This document shows positions 28,492 through 38,660 of a DNA stretch of 64,000 nucleotides, one piece after another. The notes under the pieces were generated by a model. It saw only the letters and a list, made by a program, of their open reading frames with translations. It made no database searches and had not been told where the DNA came from. The number at the start of each line of letters is the position of its first letter. The first letter of the stretch is position 1. Source of the stretch: Chromohalobacter sp. 296-RDG (GTDB lineage: Bacteria > Pseudomonadota > Gammaproteobacteria > Pseudomonadales > Halomonadaceae); the NCBI RefSeq assembly GCF_029889885.1, contig NZ_JARANY010000004.1:62001-126000 (forward strand). The letters are read 5' to 3'. The position numbers and the translations under genes were made by a program.

Positions 28492-29361
28492 TTAGCTGCG
28501 ACGCGCCTGATCCATGACTTCCTGAGCGAAGTCGACTTCTTCCTTCTCGATGCCTTCACCCACTTCGAAGCGAGTGAAGCTGACCACTTCGCCACCTGCG
28601 GCCTTCACGTATTCGGCCACGGTCTGATTGGGATCCTTGACGAAAGACTGCTGCGTCAAGCTGTTTTCGGCCAGGTACTTCTTCAAGCGCCCCTGGACCA
28701 TCTTTTCGGCGATTTCCGCCGGCTTGCCGGCCATGTCCGGCTGCGCCAGGATGATCGCCTTTTCGCTGTCCAGCTCCGCCTGGGGCATATCTTCCGAATG
28801 AGAAACACTCGGATTGATTGCCGCCACGTGCATGGCAATATCCTTGGCCACATCGGCATTGCCGGCACTGAGGACGGTCAGCACGCCGATGCGACCACCG
28901 TGCACATAGGCACCCACGACACCGCCTTGCGGAGCATCGATGACCACCGCACGGCGCACGCTGATATTTTCGCCGATCTTCTGCACCAGCTGTTGACGCG
29001 CGTCTTCCAGCCCACCTTCCATCAGGCTCGCCACGTCCTCGCTCTTGGTTTCGAACACCTTGGCGATGACCTGGTCGGTGAAGGCGGTGAAGTTATCGTC
29101 ACGCGCCACGAAATCGGTCTCGGAGTTGACCTCGAGCATCACCCCGTAAGAACCGTCGTCGGCGACACGCGTCACCACGGCCCCTTCGGCTGCCGTACGG
29201 TCGGCTTTCTTGGCCGCTTTAAGGCCGGAGTTCTTGCGCAGGTTTTCGATGGCGGTTTCGATTTCACCGTCAGCTTCGGTAAGCGCTTTCTTGCACTCCA
29301 TCATGCCAAGGCCGGTGCGCTCGCGCAGTTCCTTGACCAGAGATGCGCTGATAGCTGCCAT
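28492..29361 (-). CDS. tsf: elongation factor Ts
   Basis: EF-Ts exchanges GDP for GTP on EF-Tu. The 289-aa product starts [19 protein letters not shown], with the N-terminal [12 protein letters not shown] signature, then two dimerisation-type repeats and a C-terminal module. It follows rpsB across a 265-bp gap that contains a symmetrical terminator-like hairpin. Confidence 0.97.
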   Translation of the reverse strand: MAAISASLVKELRERTGLGMMECKKALTEADGEIETAIENLRKNSGLKAAKKADRTAAEGAVVTRVADDGSYGVMLEVNSETDFVARDDNFTAFTDQVIAKVFETKSEDVASLMEGGLEDARQQLVQKIGENISVRRAVVIDAPQGGVVGAYVHGGRIGVLTVLSAGNADVAKDIAMHVAAINPSVSHSEDMPQAELDSEKAIILAQPDMAGKPAEIAEKMVQGRLKKYLAENSLTQQSFVKDPNQTVAEYVKAAGGEVVSFTRFEVGEGIEKEEVDFAQEVMDQARRS

Positions 29362-29524
29362 GGTAAATACCTCTGAATGTGGTTCGACGTCTGGTGGAAA
29401 CGCTGCCTCGTCGCCGGTACGGCTTGAGCGTGAATTGGCGTGAAATGCACGCGCGGCGCACGACCAGCATCTCCTTTGAATGAAGAATTTCTTCAGGGTT
29501 CACCGCCCTTGCATCCGGACGGTG

Positions 29525-29548
29525 AAAAGGGGGCTTGAGCCCCCTTTT
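29525..29548 (-). terminator. symmetrical intrinsic terminator between rpsB and tsf
   Basis: AAAAGGGGGC and GCCCCCTTTT form a perfect 10-bp stem around a 4-nt loop, with the U-run inside the 3' arm; it would work on either strand. It lies about 80 nt after the rpsB stop, so it probably reduces, but does not abolish, transcription into tsf. Confidence 0.8.
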
Positions 29549-29626
29549 AGTCCGTACTGCGCCGCCTTCACGGGCTGTCTAGTGTCTCGTCGCTCGCGTG
29601 CGAGCGTCAGCACGGACCCGCCACCA

Positions 29627-30373
29627 TCACTCGGCAGCGGCTTCGTTCGCTTCGCTTGCCTCGTCGGTCACTTCGACGAACTCGCTAGCGCTGTTGCCCT
29701 TGGCCTGCACGCAGGCGTCGGCGACGGCCTGAGTGTAGATCTGAAGAGCGCGAATGGAGTCGTCGTTGCCCGGGATCACGTAGTCGACACCGTCCGGATT
29801 GGAGTTGGTATCGACGACACCGATGACCGGAATGCCCAACTTGTTGGCTTCGTTGATCGCGATGCGCTCGTGATCGACGTCGATCACGAACATCGCGTCG
29901 GGAAGACCGCCCATGTCCTTGATACCGCCGACGCTACGCTCGAGCTTGTCTTGCTCGCGGGTCGCCATCAGGACTTCTTTCTTGGTCAGCTTCTCGAACG
30001 TGCCATCTTCATGCATGGCTTCAAGCTCGCGCAGACGCTTGATCGATACGCGAATGGTCTTGAAGTTCGTCAGCATGCCGCCCAACCAGCGATGGTTGAC
30101 GAACGGCTGACCAGCACGACGCGCCTCTTCCTTGACGATCTTGCTGGCGGCACGCTTGGTGCCGACGAACAAGATCTTGTTGTTGGACGCCACCATCTTT
30201 TCGACCACCGCGAGCGCGTCGTTCAGCGCCGGCAGCGTGTGCTCGAGGTTGATAATGTGGATCTTGTTGCGTGCACCAAAGATGTACTTGCTCATCTTCG
30301 GGTTCCAGTAACGGGTCTGGTGACCGAAGTGAGCGCCTGCCTTGAGCAGGTCACGCATATTGACTTGTACCAT
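29627..30373 (-). CDS. rpsB: 30S ribosomal protein S2
   Basis: S2 binds the 30S body late in assembly and helps recruit S1. The 248-aa product has [20 protein letters not shown] at the N-terminus, [12 protein letters not shown] and [13 protein letters not shown] 30373 follows AGGAG by 6 nt. The C-terminus ends in an acidic tail ([11 protein letters not shown]), fitting a halophile-style proteome. Confidence 0.97.
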   Translation of the reverse strand: MVQVNMRDLLKAGAHFGHQTRYWNPKMSKYIFGARNKIHIINLEHTLPALNDALAVVEKMVASNNKILFVGTKRAASKIVKEEARRAGQPFVNHRWLGGMLTNFKTIRVSIKRLRELEAMHEDGTFEKLTKKEVLMATREQDKLERSVGGIKDMGGLPDAMFVIDVDHERIAINEANKLGIPVIGVVDTNSNPDGVDYVIPGNDDSIRALQIYTQAVADACVQAKGNSASEFVEVTDEASEANEAAAE

Positions 30374-30727
30374 GGATGACTCCTGAATCGGGTTAGGCCT
30401 CCATACACCCCATGGATCCGACCACGGCGGCACGCCTGCCGCCCCGGCACCCGGGACCATGTGACGGTGCATGTGTGTTTTCAAGGCGTTATCTTTCACC
30501 TACTATCTTCACCGCGCCAATGTTTCGGTCGAGCCGAACACGCTAGGCGGCGATTGCAGTAAAGCGCGCGGCTTTATACCATAGATCGACTCCAAGATGA
30601 AGTCGCTCCCGGTTACCGCGCTTGATGACTGCGCGCATATACCGCGTCTCGCGCCAGCCTGAGCGCCGAGACTATAGGCCAGGAGCCACCCCGACGCCAG
30701 ACCCGAACCCTCCGAATTCGAGATCGC
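30374..30727. other. divergent rpsB-map intergenic region
   Basis: These 354 bp hold the rpsB promoter and a leader of about 190 nt. In gammaproteobacteria the rpsB leader folds into a conserved S2-autoregulatory structure, which is the likely content here, though I did not fold it. The map promoter must also lie here but no convincing boxes were found. No gene is seen. Confidence 0.5.
30573..30601 (-). promoter_or_regulatory. candidate rpsB promoter
   Basis: TATAAA (30573-30578) lies 17 nt from TTCATC (30596-30601). The -10 box matches 5/6 and the -35 box only 3/6. The inferred leader of about 190 nt agrees with known rpsB leaders. Confidence 0.5.
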
Positions 30728-31519
30728 ATGAACATTCACATCAAGACCGCCGACGAAATCGAAAAAATGCGTGAAGCTGGCCGCCAGGCCGCTTCGGTAC
30801 TTGAAATGATCACGCCGCATGTGGTGGCCGGCATCAGCACCGGCGAAGTCGATCGTCTGTGCCACGCATACATCGTGGACGAGCTCGGCTCCACTCCCGC
30901 GCCACTCAACTACCATGGCTTCCCCAAGGCGACCTGCACCTCGATCAACCATGTCGTCTGCCACGGCATTCCCGATTTCGCCAAGAAGCTCAAGAATGGC
31001 GACATCATGAACCTCGACATCACCGTAAAGACCGCCGACGGCTATCACGGTGACTCCAGCATGATGTTCGTTGTCGGCGAAAGCATTCAGGGCGGACGCC
31101 TGGCACGCATCACCCAGGAATGCCTGTACAAGAGCATCGCCCAGGTACGCCCCGGCGTACACCTCTCCGAGCTGGCGCGCACGATCCAGCAGCACGCCGA
31201 AAGCAATGGCTATTCGGTGGTGCGCGACTTCTGCGGCCACGGCATCGGTGCCGGTTTCCACGAGGATCCGCAGTTCCTGCATTATGACGGCTACGAGCCC
31301 AGTGCCGACGCCGTACTGGCCGAAGGCATGTGCTTGACCATCGAGCCCATGATCAATGTCGGCGACTATCGCACCAAGGTGCTGCGCGACGGCTGGACGG
31401 CGGTGACCAAGGACAAGAGCCTGTCGGCCCAGTGGGAACACACGCTGCTGGTCACCGCGACCGGCGTCGAGGTACTCACCCTGCGTGGCGACGAAGACCT
31501 GAGCTTACTCGAGGCGTAA
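30728..31519 (+). CDS. map: methionine aminopeptidase type I
   Basis: Map removes the initiator methionine from new proteins. The 263-aa pita-bread enzyme shows all metal-ligand regions: LDITVKTADGYHGDSS (two Asp), GHGIGAGFHEDP (His), LTIEPM (Glu) and QWEHTLLVT (Glu). It is divergent from rpsB, the usual arrangement, and is followed by glnD. Confidence 0.96.
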   Translation: MNIHIKTADEIEKMREAGRQAASVLEMITPHVVAGISTGEVDRLCHAYIVDELGSTPAPLNYHGFPKATCTSINHVVCHGIPDFAKKLKNGDIMNLDITVKTADGYHGDSSMMFVVGESIQGGRLARITQECLYKSIAQVRPGVHLSELARTIQQHAESNGYSVVRDFCGHGIGAGFHEDPQFLHYDGYEPSADAVLAEGMCLTIEPMINVGDYRTKVLRDGWTAVTKDKSLSAQWEHTLLVTATGVEVLTLRGDEDLSLLEA

Positions 31520-31574
31520 GCAGTGCCGCCTGGCCGGTCACCCGACGTAACGCGCGAACAGGAGTGCCACGCGA

Positions 31575-34250
31575 ATGTTGCTTCATCACTATCGCTTCGT
31601 GCCCGACGAGACGCTGTTCGATGCGTCCGCCTTCCGCGAAGCGCTAGCTGCCAGTCGCACACCGATCGCCGTATTCAAGGACGCGCTACGCGAGCTGCAA
31701 GCGAGCCTCGACGCACGCTTTCACGCCGGCAGCGACATTCGCGACCTGGTCCATGGCCGTGCCTGGTGCCTGGATCAGCTACTGAGCATCGCCTGGGAGC
31801 GTTATGACTGGCCAGACGATGGTATCGCCCTGCTCGCCGTCGGCGGTTATGGGCGCGGCGAGTTGCACCCGCATTCCGATATCGACTTGTTGCTGCTTCT
31901 CGAACGCGACGACGATACGCTCTACCGCGAAGGCCTGACCGGCTTCATCACCTTTCTCTGGGACATCGGCCTGGAAATCGGCCATAGCGTGCGCTCATTG
32001 GCCGATTGCGAGCGCGAGGCGCGCGCGGATCTCACGGTCATCACCAACCTGCTGGAATCACGCACCCTCGCCGGCCCCGAGCACCTGCGCGAAACGATGC
32101 GCGGGCGCCTCTCCAACGAGACGATGTGGCCGAGCGACGCCTTCTTCGAGGCCAAGTGGCAGGAGCAGATCGCCCGTCACTATCGCTACAACAACTCCGA
32201 GTATCACCTCGAGCCCAACATCAAGAGCTCGCCGGGCGGACTACGCGACATCCAGATGATCGGATGGGTGGCCAAGCGCCACTTCGGCGAGTTGCGCTAC
32301 GAGGACGTCGTCGCCCAGGGCTTCATGAACGACGCCGAGTTGCGCATTCTCAGCCAGGGCCAGTCCTTCTTGTGGCAGGTGCGCTATGCGCTGCACATGC
32401 TCAACGGCCGTGCCGAGGACCGTCTATTGTTCGACCATCAGAATACCATCGCCGAGCTATTCGGCTATCGCGACACGCCGGAGCGTCTCGCCGTCGAGCA
32501 GTTCATGAAGCGCTACTACCGTCATGTCACTGCGCTGGCGGGGCTCAACGACATGCTGCTTCAGCACTTCGACGAGGTCATCCTGCGCGCCCACGAGACC
32601 CCGGACATCACACCGCTCAACGCGCGCTTCGAGATTCTCGGCGGCTATATCCAGGTGCGCCATGCCAATGTGTTTCGCCACCGCCCCGGCGCCCTGCTCG
32701 AACTGTTCCTGTTGATGGCCCAGCACCCCGAGATCGAGGGTGTGCGTGCCGAGACCATCCGTCTGATCCGCGATCATCGCCACCTGATCGACGAGAGCTT
32801 TCGCGACGACCTGCGCCACCAGAGCCTGTTCATGGAACTGCTGCGCAGTGGAGGCAACATTCCGCGCCAACTGCGGCGCATGAACCGCTACGGCATCCTC
32901 GGCAAGTACCTGCCCGAGTTCGGCCAGGCCGTGGGACTGATGCAGCACGACCTTTTCCACCTATATACCGTCGACGCCCACACCTTGCGTCTGCTGAAGT
33001 TCGTGCAACGCTTCCGCGAATCCGAAGGCCACGAGGATTTCCCCGTCGCTGCGACCCTGATTCATCAGTTGCCCAAGCTCGAACTGCTGTGGATCGCCGG
33101 GCTCTATCACGACATCGGCAAGGGGCGCGGCGGCGATCATTCCGAACTCGGGGCCGTCGACGCTACCGCCTTCTGCGAGCGTCATGGCCTCTCGGTGCGC
33201 GATACGCGCCTCGTGGCCTGGCTGATCGAACATCACCTGCTGATGTCCAAGACTGCCCAGAAGCGCGATATTTCCGACCCCGACGTCATCCATGAATTCG
33301 CGCTGTCGATGCGTGACGAGGTCCATCTCGACTACCTCTACGTGCTCACCGTGGCCGATATCACCGCCACCAACCCTTCGCTGTGGAATGGCTGGCGCGC
33401 GGCCTTGTTGCGTCAACTGCATACCGAAACCAAGCGCGCCTTGCGGCGTGGTCTCGACCACGTCATCGACCGCGACGAATGGGCCCGCGAGTCGCGTGAA
33501 GAAGCCCGTGGCTTGCTCGGCACGGTGGGCATCGATGCCGCCAGCGCAGACGCCTTGTGGGCGTCGTTCGGCGACGATTATTTCCTGCAGTACGCGCCCA
33601 GCGAGATCATCTGGCAGACTCAAGGAATTCTCGAGCATCAGCCCTCGGAGCTGCCACTGATCCTCGCCAACGCGCCCACCGAGGACATGGCCGAAGGCGG
33701 CACCAAGGTGTTCATCCATACCCGTTCGGTCAACGACCTGTTCGCCGCCACCGCCGCCGCCATGGAGCAACTGGGGCTGTCGATCCACGACGCGCGCATC
33801 GCCACCTCCAGCAACGACTGGACGCTCAACACTTTCATCGTGCTCGACGACGACGGCGAACCGATTCGCGATCCGCAGCGTCTCGAGGAAATCCGCCATC
33901 ATCTGGTGGAAGAACTCGACGACCCGGCCGACTATCCACGCATTGTCACACGCCACACCTCGCGCCAGCTCAAGCATTTCAAGGTACCCACCCGGGTCAT
34001 GATCGAGCAGGACGAAGCCAACGCCCGCACTATCGTCGAACTCATTGCCCCCGACCGCCCCGGCCTGATGGCGCGCGTCGGACGCATCTTCATGGAGCAG
34101 GACATCGCCCTCTCGGCGGCCAAGATCGCCACCCTGGGCGAACGTGTCGAGGACGTCTTCTTCATCACCGACAAGGCCGGCGAGCCACTCACCGACCCCG
34201 ATCGCCAGGCGCAACTGCGCGAGCGTCTGTGCGAGATGCTCGACGTCTGA
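31575..34250 (+). CDS. glnD: bifunctional PII uridylyltransferase/uridylyl-removing enzyme
   Basis: GlnD senses glutamine and modifies PII proteins to control nitrogen assimilation. The 891-aa product has the nucleotidyltransferase motif GGYGRGELHPHSDIDLLLL near residues 92-110, an HD domain with YHDIGKGRGGDHSELG near 515-530, and two C-terminal ACT domains (FIHTRSVNDLF and ELIAPDRPGLMARV). It lies 55 nt after map, as in many gammaproteobacteria. Confidence 0.96.
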   Translation: MLLHHYRFVPDETLFDASAFREALAASRTPIAVFKDALRELQASLDARFHAGSDIRDLVHGRAWCLDQLLSIAWERYDWPDDGIALLAVGGYGRGELHPHSDIDLLLLLERDDDTLYREGLTGFITFLWDIGLEIGHSVRSLADCEREARADLTVITNLLESRTLAGPEHLRETMRGRLSNETMWPSDAFFEAKWQEQIARHYRYNNSEYHLEPNIKSSPGGLRDIQMIGWVAKRHFGELRYEDVVAQGFMNDAELRILSQGQSFLWQVRYALHMLNGRAEDRLLFDHQNTIAELFGYRDTPERLAVEQFMKRYYRHVTALAGLNDMLLQHFDEVILRAHETPDITPLNARFEILGGYIQVRHANVFRHRPGALLELFLLMAQHPEIEGVRAETIRLIRDHRHLIDESFRDDLRHQSLFMELLRSGGNIPRQLRRMNRYGILGKYLPEFGQAVGLMQHDLFHLYTVDAHTLRLLKFVQRFRESEGHEDFPVAATLIHQLPKLELLWIAGLYHDIGKGRGGDHSELGAVDATAFCERHGLSVRDTRLVAWLIEHHLLMSKTAQKRDISDPDVIHEFALSMRDEVHLDYLYVLTVADITATNPSLWNGWRAALLRQLHTETKRALRRGLDHVIDRDEWARESREEARGLLGTVGIDAASADALWASFGDDYFLQYAPSEIIWQTQGILEHQPSELPLILANAPTEDMAEGGTKVFIHTRSVNDLFAATAAAMEQLGLSIHDARIATSSNDWTLNTFIVLDDDGEPIRDPQRLEEIRHHLVEELDDPADYPRIVTRHTSRQLKHFKVPTRVMIEQDEANARTIVELIAPDRPGLMARVGRIFMEQDIALSAAKIATLGERVEDVFFITDKAGEPLTDPDRQAQLRERLCEMLDV

Positions 34251-34261
34251 GCCACCCCCAT

Positions 34262-34290
34262 TTGAGGCCCTTGGCCGGCTTGCCTATAAT
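34262..34290 (+). promoter_or_regulatory. strong sigma-70-like promoter of dapC
   Basis: TTGAGG (34262-34267) and TATAAT (34285-34290) are 17 nt apart. The -10 box is perfect and the -35 box matches 4/6. It begins 12 nt after the glnD stop and would start the dapC transcript about 70 nt before its ATG. Confidence 0.7.
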
Positions 34291-34366
34291 CGGGCCCTCC
34301 CGACGGCGCCGTGCGCCTCCATGACAACGCCATGTCCGGCATGCCGGACCCGCTGCTGGATTGCCG

Positions 34367-35566
34367 ATGAACCCCGATCTCGACGCCCTCAAGCCCTACC
34401 CCTTCGAGAAGCTTGCCGCCCTCAAGGCCGAGGTAACGCCGCCCGCGCTCTCGCCCATCGCGCTGTCCATTGGCGAGCCGCGCCACGCGCCGCCGGCAGC
34501 CGTACTCGAGGCGCTGCACCACTTCGAGGGCGAGGTCGCACGCTATCCAGCCACGGCGGGGCTCGCCGAATTGCGCGGCACCATCGCCCAATGGGCGACA
34601 CAGCGTTATGCGCTGACACCCGGCTCGCTCGACCCCGAGCGCCACGTGCTGCCGGTCAACGGCACCCGCGAGGCGATCTTCGCCTTCGTCCAGAGCGCGC
34701 TGGACCGTACGCGACCCGCCAAGGTGGCGATGCCCAATCCGTTTTATCAGATTTACGAAGGCGCGACCCTGCTGGCCGGCGGCGAGCCGTTGTATCTCGA
34801 TTGCGCCCCCGAAAACGGCTGCCTGACCGATCTGGATGCCGTACCCGCCGCCACCTGGCGCGACGTGCAATTGGTCTTCGTCTGTTCGCCGGGCAATCCC
34901 ACCGGTGCCGTCACGCCGCTGAGCGAGTATCAAAAACTGATCGCCCTGGCCGACGAGCACGACTTCCTGATCGCCTCCGACGAATGCTATTCGGAGCTTT
35001 ACCTCGACGAGGCCGCACCGCCGCCGGGGCTGCTCGAGGCCTGCCGCTCGCTGGGGCGCGACGATTACCGCCGCTGCCTGGTGTTTCATTCACTGTCCAA
35101 GCGCTCCAACCTGCCCGGGCTGCGCTCGGGCTTCGTCGCCGGGGATGCTGGGTTGATCGCGCCCTTCAAGCGTTACCGCACCTATCACGGCTGCGCGATG
35201 CCGCTAACGACCCAACACGCCTCGATCGTCGCCTGGGACGACGAGGCGCATGTGCGCGCCAACCGCGATGCCTATCGCAATAAATTCAGCGCAGTGGGCG
35301 AGATTCTGGCGCCGGTCATGGATTTCCCCACGCCGCGCGCCAGCTTCTATCTGTGGCCGGAGGTGCCCGGCGGCGACGATGAAGCCTTCGCCCGCGATCT
35401 ATTTGCCGAGGAAAACGTTACCGTGCTGCCCGGGCGCTACATGTCGCGTGACGGCGCCCAGGGCAACCCCGGCGCGGGACGCGTGCGCCTGGCGTTGGTC
35501 GCCGAGCTCGACGCCACCGTGGAAGCCGCATGGCGCATCCGACGCTTCATCGAGCGCCGCGCCTGA
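34367..35566 (+). CDS. dapC: succinyldiaminopimelate transaminase
   Basis: DapC makes N-succinyl-LL-2,6-diaminopimelate in lysine and peptidoglycan synthesis. This 399-aa fold-type I PLP aminotransferase has SPGNPTGAV, SDECYSELY and the Schiff-base region SLSKRSNLPGLRSGF. Clustering with dapD and dapE supports the substrate. ATG 34367 is chosen over the TTG two codons earlier; no clear ribosome site is visible. Confidence 0.9.
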   Translation: MNPDLDALKPYPFEKLAALKAEVTPPALSPIALSIGEPRHAPPAAVLEALHHFEGEVARYPATAGLAELRGTIAQWATQRYALTPGSLDPERHVLPVNGTREAIFAFVQSALDRTRPAKVAMPNPFYQIYEGATLLAGGEPLYLDCAPENGCLTDLDAVPAATWRDVQLVFVCSPGNPTGAVTPLSEYQKLIALADEHDFLIASDECYSELYLDEAAPPPGLLEACRSLGRDDYRRCLVFHSLSKRSNLPGLRSGFVAGDAGLIAPFKRYRTYHGCAMPLTTQHASIVAWDDEAHVRANRDAYRNKFSAVGEILAPVMDFPTPRASFYLWPEVPGGDDEAFARDLFAEENVTVLPGRYMSRDGAQGNPGAGRVRLALVAELDATVEAAWRIRRFIERRA

Positions 35567-35607
35567 CCCACTGCGCGACACCGCAACCCATTCATGAGGA
35601 GGCCGTC

Positions 35608-35955
35608 ATGGTCACGCTCTACGGCATCAAGACCTGCGACACCTGCCGCAAGGCACGTCGCACACTCGACGATCTGGGCATCGCGTATCGTTATCATGAC
35701 CTGCGTGAGGACGGTCTCGACGCCGCACGGCTCGATGCCTTCCTGGCACGCAGCGACTGGAGCACGCTACTCAACACGCGCAGCACCACCTGGCGCGGAC
35801 TGGACGACGCCGACAAGCGCGATCTCGACGCCGACCGGGCTCGCTCGCTGCTGCTAACGCACCCGACGCTGCTCAAGCGCCCCGTACTGGAAACGCCGGA
35901 GCATTTCCTGGTGGGCTTCAAGGTCGACGCCTACCGCGCCCTTCAGGCGGCCTAG
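35608..35955 (+). CDS. ArsC/Spx-family thioredoxin-fold reductase (YffB-like)
   Basis: This 115-aa protein begins MVTLYGIKTCDTCRKARRTL with a CxxC near residues 10-13, and ends in PVLETPEHFLVGFK. It belongs to the YffB branch of the ArsC family, often found beside dapE or dapC; the real substrate is unknown and arsenate reduction should not be assumed. ATG 35608 follows GAGGAGG. Confidence 0.85.
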   Translation: MVTLYGIKTCDTCRKARRTLDDLGIAYRYHDLREDGLDAARLDAFLARSDWSTLLNTRSTTWRGLDDADKRDLDADRARSLLLTHPTLLKRPVLETPEHFLVGFKVDAYRALQAA

Positions 35956-36015
35956 GCGCCCACCGGCATTACACGTATCGCCGACTTTTTTCATCTAACC
36001 CTCGAGGACTTCCCC

Positions 36016-37041
36016 ATGCTGAGTTTCGCTCTCGGAATCGGCCACCAGAACACCCAAGGTGAGTGGCTGGACGTCTACTACCCGACGCCGCTGCTCAACC
36101 CCGATGACACCCTGGTCGCAGCGGCGCGCGAGGCGCTGAACGCGCCGACGGGCAACGCCGTGGTCAGTTTCCTGCCCGAGCACTGCCAGGCGCTCGCCGA
36201 GGCACTGCGCCAGGCCGGCGATAACGCGCAAGCCGAATTGGCCGACGCCTTCGCCGCCGGCCAGCGGCCGCTCGTCGCCGTCTTCCTCGACGAGGACAAC
36301 GCGCCGGCCAGCGTGCCCGAGGTTTACCTCAAGCTGCACCTGCTCTCACATCGCCTGGTCAAGCCCCACGGCATCAAGCTCGACGGCATGTTCGGCCTGC
36401 TCAAGAACATCGCCTGGACCAACGAAGGCCCCATCGATGTCGACGAACTCGGTGCACGGCGACTCAAAACGCGCCTCGAAGGCCGCCCGTTCACGGTCGA
36501 CTGCGTCGACAAGTTCCCCAAGATGGCCGATTACGTAGTACCCAAGGGCATACGCATCGGCGACACCGCCCGCGTGCGCCTGGGCGCCTACCTCGGCGAG
36601 GGCACCACGGTCATGCATGAAGGCTTCTGCAACTTCAATGCCGGCACCGAAGGGCCGGGCATGGTCGAAGGGCGTATTTCCGCTGGCGTGGTGATCGGCA
36701 AGGGCTCGGATCTCGGTGGCGGCTGCTCGACCATGGGCACCCTCTCGGGCGGCGGCAACATCATCATCTCCATCGGCGAGGGTTGCCTGATTGGCGCCAA
36801 CGCCGGCATCGGCATCCCGCTGGGCGACCGCTGCACGGTGGAAGCCGGTCTTTACATCACGGCCGGCGCCAAGATCGCCGTACTCGACGAGCAGGGCGAA
36901 CTGGTGCAGACCGTCAGCGGCCGCGACCTGGCCAATCAGAGCGACCTGCTGCTGCGTCGCAACTCGCAGAACGGCCGCATCGAGTGCCTGACCAACAAGA
37001 GTGCCGTGGCACTCAACGAGGCACTGCATGCCCACAACTGA
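36016..37041 (+). CDS. dapD: 2,3,4,5-tetrahydropyridine-2,6-dicarboxylate N-succinyltransferase
   Basis: DapD succinylates tetrahydrodipicolinate, the step before DapC. At 341 aa it is the long Pseudomonas-type form (E. coli 274 aa), with an extra N-terminal domain ([18 protein letters not shown]). The beta-helix has [20 protein letters not shown] and [19 protein letters not shown]. Its end overlaps the dapE start by 14 nt. Confidence 0.93.
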   Translation: MLSFALGIGHQNTQGEWLDVYYPTPLLNPDDTLVAAAREALNAPTGNAVVSFLPEHCQALAEALRQAGDNAQAELADAFAAGQRPLVAVFLDEDNAPASVPEVYLKLHLLSHRLVKPHGIKLDGMFGLLKNIAWTNEGPIDVDELGARRLKTRLEGRPFTVDCVDKFPKMADYVVPKGIRIGDTARVRLGAYLGEGTTVMHEGFCNFNAGTEGPGMVEGRISAGVVIGKGSDLGGGCSTMGTLSGGGNIIISIGEGCLIGANAGIGIPLGDRCTVEAGLYITAGAKIAVLDEQGELVQTVSGRDLANQSDLLLRRNSQNGRIECLTNKSAVALNEALHAHN

Positions 37042-38185
37042 TCGCACCGTGCCAGCGTCACCGACCCTGGCACTGGCCTTCGAGTTGCTGCGTCGTCGTT
37101 CGGTGACCCCGGACGATGCCGGCTGTCAGGCGCTGATGATCGCGCGCCTGGAGCAGTTGGGATTTCATGTCGAACGCTTGCGCATCGGCGAGGTGGACAA
37201 CTTCTGGGCCACCCGCGGCGATAGCGGCCCCATGTTGGTGTTCGCCGGACATACCGATGTCGTGCCCACCGGGCCCGAAAGCGACTGGGAATATCCACCC
37301 TTCGAGCCATGCATCGACGCTGCGGGCATGCTCTGCGGACGCGGTGCGGCGGACATGAAGGGCAGCCTGGCGGCGATGATCACCGCCGTGGAAGACTTTC
37401 TCGCCACGCACCCGGCGCATCCCGGCCGACTCGGTTTTCTGATCACCGCCGACGAGGAAGGCCCCGCCGTTCACGGGACCCGGGCCGTGGTCGAGCACCT
37501 CCGCGAACACGGCGTCATCCCGGATTACTGCATTGTCGGCGAGCCTTCCTCCAGCGAACGCCTGGGCGATACCCTCAAGAACGGGCGCCGCGGATCGCTG
37601 GGTGGCGTCCTGCGCGTCAAGGGCGTCCAGGGCCATGTCGCCTACCCGCACCTGGCGCGCAACCCCGTGCACGAAGCGGCCCCGGCATTGGCCGCGCTGG
37701 CCGCCGAGCACTGGGATGCCGGCAACGAGTTCTTTCCCGCGACCAGCTTCCAGATTTCCAACCTCCAGGCCGGCACCGGGGCAACCAACGTGATTCCCGG
37801 GCAATTGGAAGTGGTCTTCAATTTCCGTTTCTCCACGGAGGTCACCGCCGAGGCACTGAAGGCGCGTACCGCCGAGATTCTAGAGAGTTTCGCGCTCGAC
37901 TACACGCTCGACTGGACGCTCAACGGTGAGCCCTTTCTCACTGCCGGAGGCGCTCTGGTCGATGCTACCGTGGCCAGCGTGGAAGACATGCTGGGCTATC
38001 GTCCGCAGCTTTCGACCGGCGGCGGCACCTCGGATGGCCGATTCGTCGCCACACTGGGCGCGCAAGTCATCGAACTGGGCCCGACCAACGCCACGATACA
38101 CAAGGTCGACGAGCGCATACGCGCCGCCGACCTGGAGACGCTGAGCCGTCTCTATACGACCATCATGCAACGTTTGCTTACCTGA
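37028..38185 (+). CDS. dapE: succinyl-diaminopimelate desuccinylase
   Basis: DapE is the zinc hydrolase that releases LL-diaminopimelate. The 385-aa M20-family protein has [26 protein letters not shown] and ITADEEGPA, which carry the metal ligands and the catalytic Glu. I chose ATG 37028 (MPTTDRTV), inside the dapD end, giving translational coupling. dapC, dapD and dapE together cover three consecutive lysine pathway steps. Confidence 0.94.
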   Translation: MPTTDRTVPASPTLALAFELLRRRSVTPDDAGCQALMIARLEQLGFHVERLRIGEVDNFWATRGDSGPMLVFAGHTDVVPTGPESDWEYPPFEPCIDAAGMLCGRGAADMKGSLAAMITAVEDFLATHPAHPGRLGFLITADEEGPAVHGTRAVVEHLREHGVIPDYCIVGEPSSSERLGDTLKNGRRGSLGGVLRVKGVQGHVAYPHLARNPVHEAAPALAALAAEHWDAGNEFFPATSFQISNLQAGTGATNVIPGQLEVVFNFRFSTEVTAEALKARTAEILESFALDYTLDWTLNGEPFLTAGGALVDATVASVEDMLGYRPQLSTGGGTSDGRFVATLGAQVIELGPTNATIHKVDERIRAADLETLSRLYTTIMQRLLT

Positions 38186-38193
38186 GGTCCGCC

Positions 38194-38583
38194 GTGGAGC
38201 GCTACCCCGACATCGAGATCTATCTAGCCGACGCCGACATCGAAGCCGTGCAAGGCTGGCTCGCCGAACATTTCGACGAACGACCCGCGCTGGTCAAGCG
38301 CGGCAAGAGCCAATGGCGAGCACAGGCACGCTATGCCGACAGCGAGGTGCCGATTTTGCTGGTGACCCATGCCGCCGACGGTTTCGCCAGCCTGTGGTTC
38401 GACAGTCCGCACACCCCCTGGCCACGCGATGTGGACTGCGCGCGTGATGCCGCGCGCTCGCTTGGCTGTGAGGTGCGTTGCTCATTGGGCGGATGGCAAC
38501 CCGGCGACGAGCCGGACCGCTTCTGGCGCGTCCGCGCGGACGGCGAGGAAAGCGCCATCGACTGGCCGGATTCAGGACAATAG
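38194..38583 (+). CDS. hypothetical protein downstream of dapE
   Basis: This 129-aa protein, GTG start at 38194 with GAGGT upstream, lies 8 nt after dapE and is surely co-transcribed. It has no signal or membrane segment, is acidic, and contains ADADIEAVQGWLAEHF and SLWFDSPHTPWPRDVDCAR. I do not recognise a family. The Trp-rich middle and tight spacing suggest a small soluble accessory protein. Confidence 0.8.
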   Translation: MERYPDIEIYLADADIEAVQGWLAEHFDERPALVKRGKSQWRAQARYADSEVPILLVTHAADGFASLWFDSPHTPWPRDVDCARDAARSLGCEVRCSLGGWQPGDEPDRFWRVRADGEESAIDWPDSGQ

Positions 38584-38600
38584 CGCGGCTCATGACGTAA

Positions 38601-38633
38601 AACGCCCCATCCGATGCAACCGAATGGGGCGTT
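38601..38633 (-). terminator. terminator for the membrane cold-shock gene
   Basis: AACGCCCCAT and ATGGGGCGTT pair perfectly (10 bp). On the minus strand the stem is followed by TTTTACG; on the plus strand no U-run follows. It lies between the convergent 38194 gene and the cold-shock-domain gene and may partly serve both. Confidence 0.7.
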
Positions 38634-38660
38634 GTCATGCCTGCGTGGCAGGATCTGCAG

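Noticed and set aside
32961-34214. 417-codon open frame on the minus strand inside glnD
   Set aside because: It mirrors glnD codons, is low-complexity Gly/Val/Asp-rich, and has no family signature.
35608-35955. Arsenate reductase call for the ArsC-like protein
   Set aside because: The sequence fits the YffB branch, sits among dap genes, and no other arsenic genes are present.
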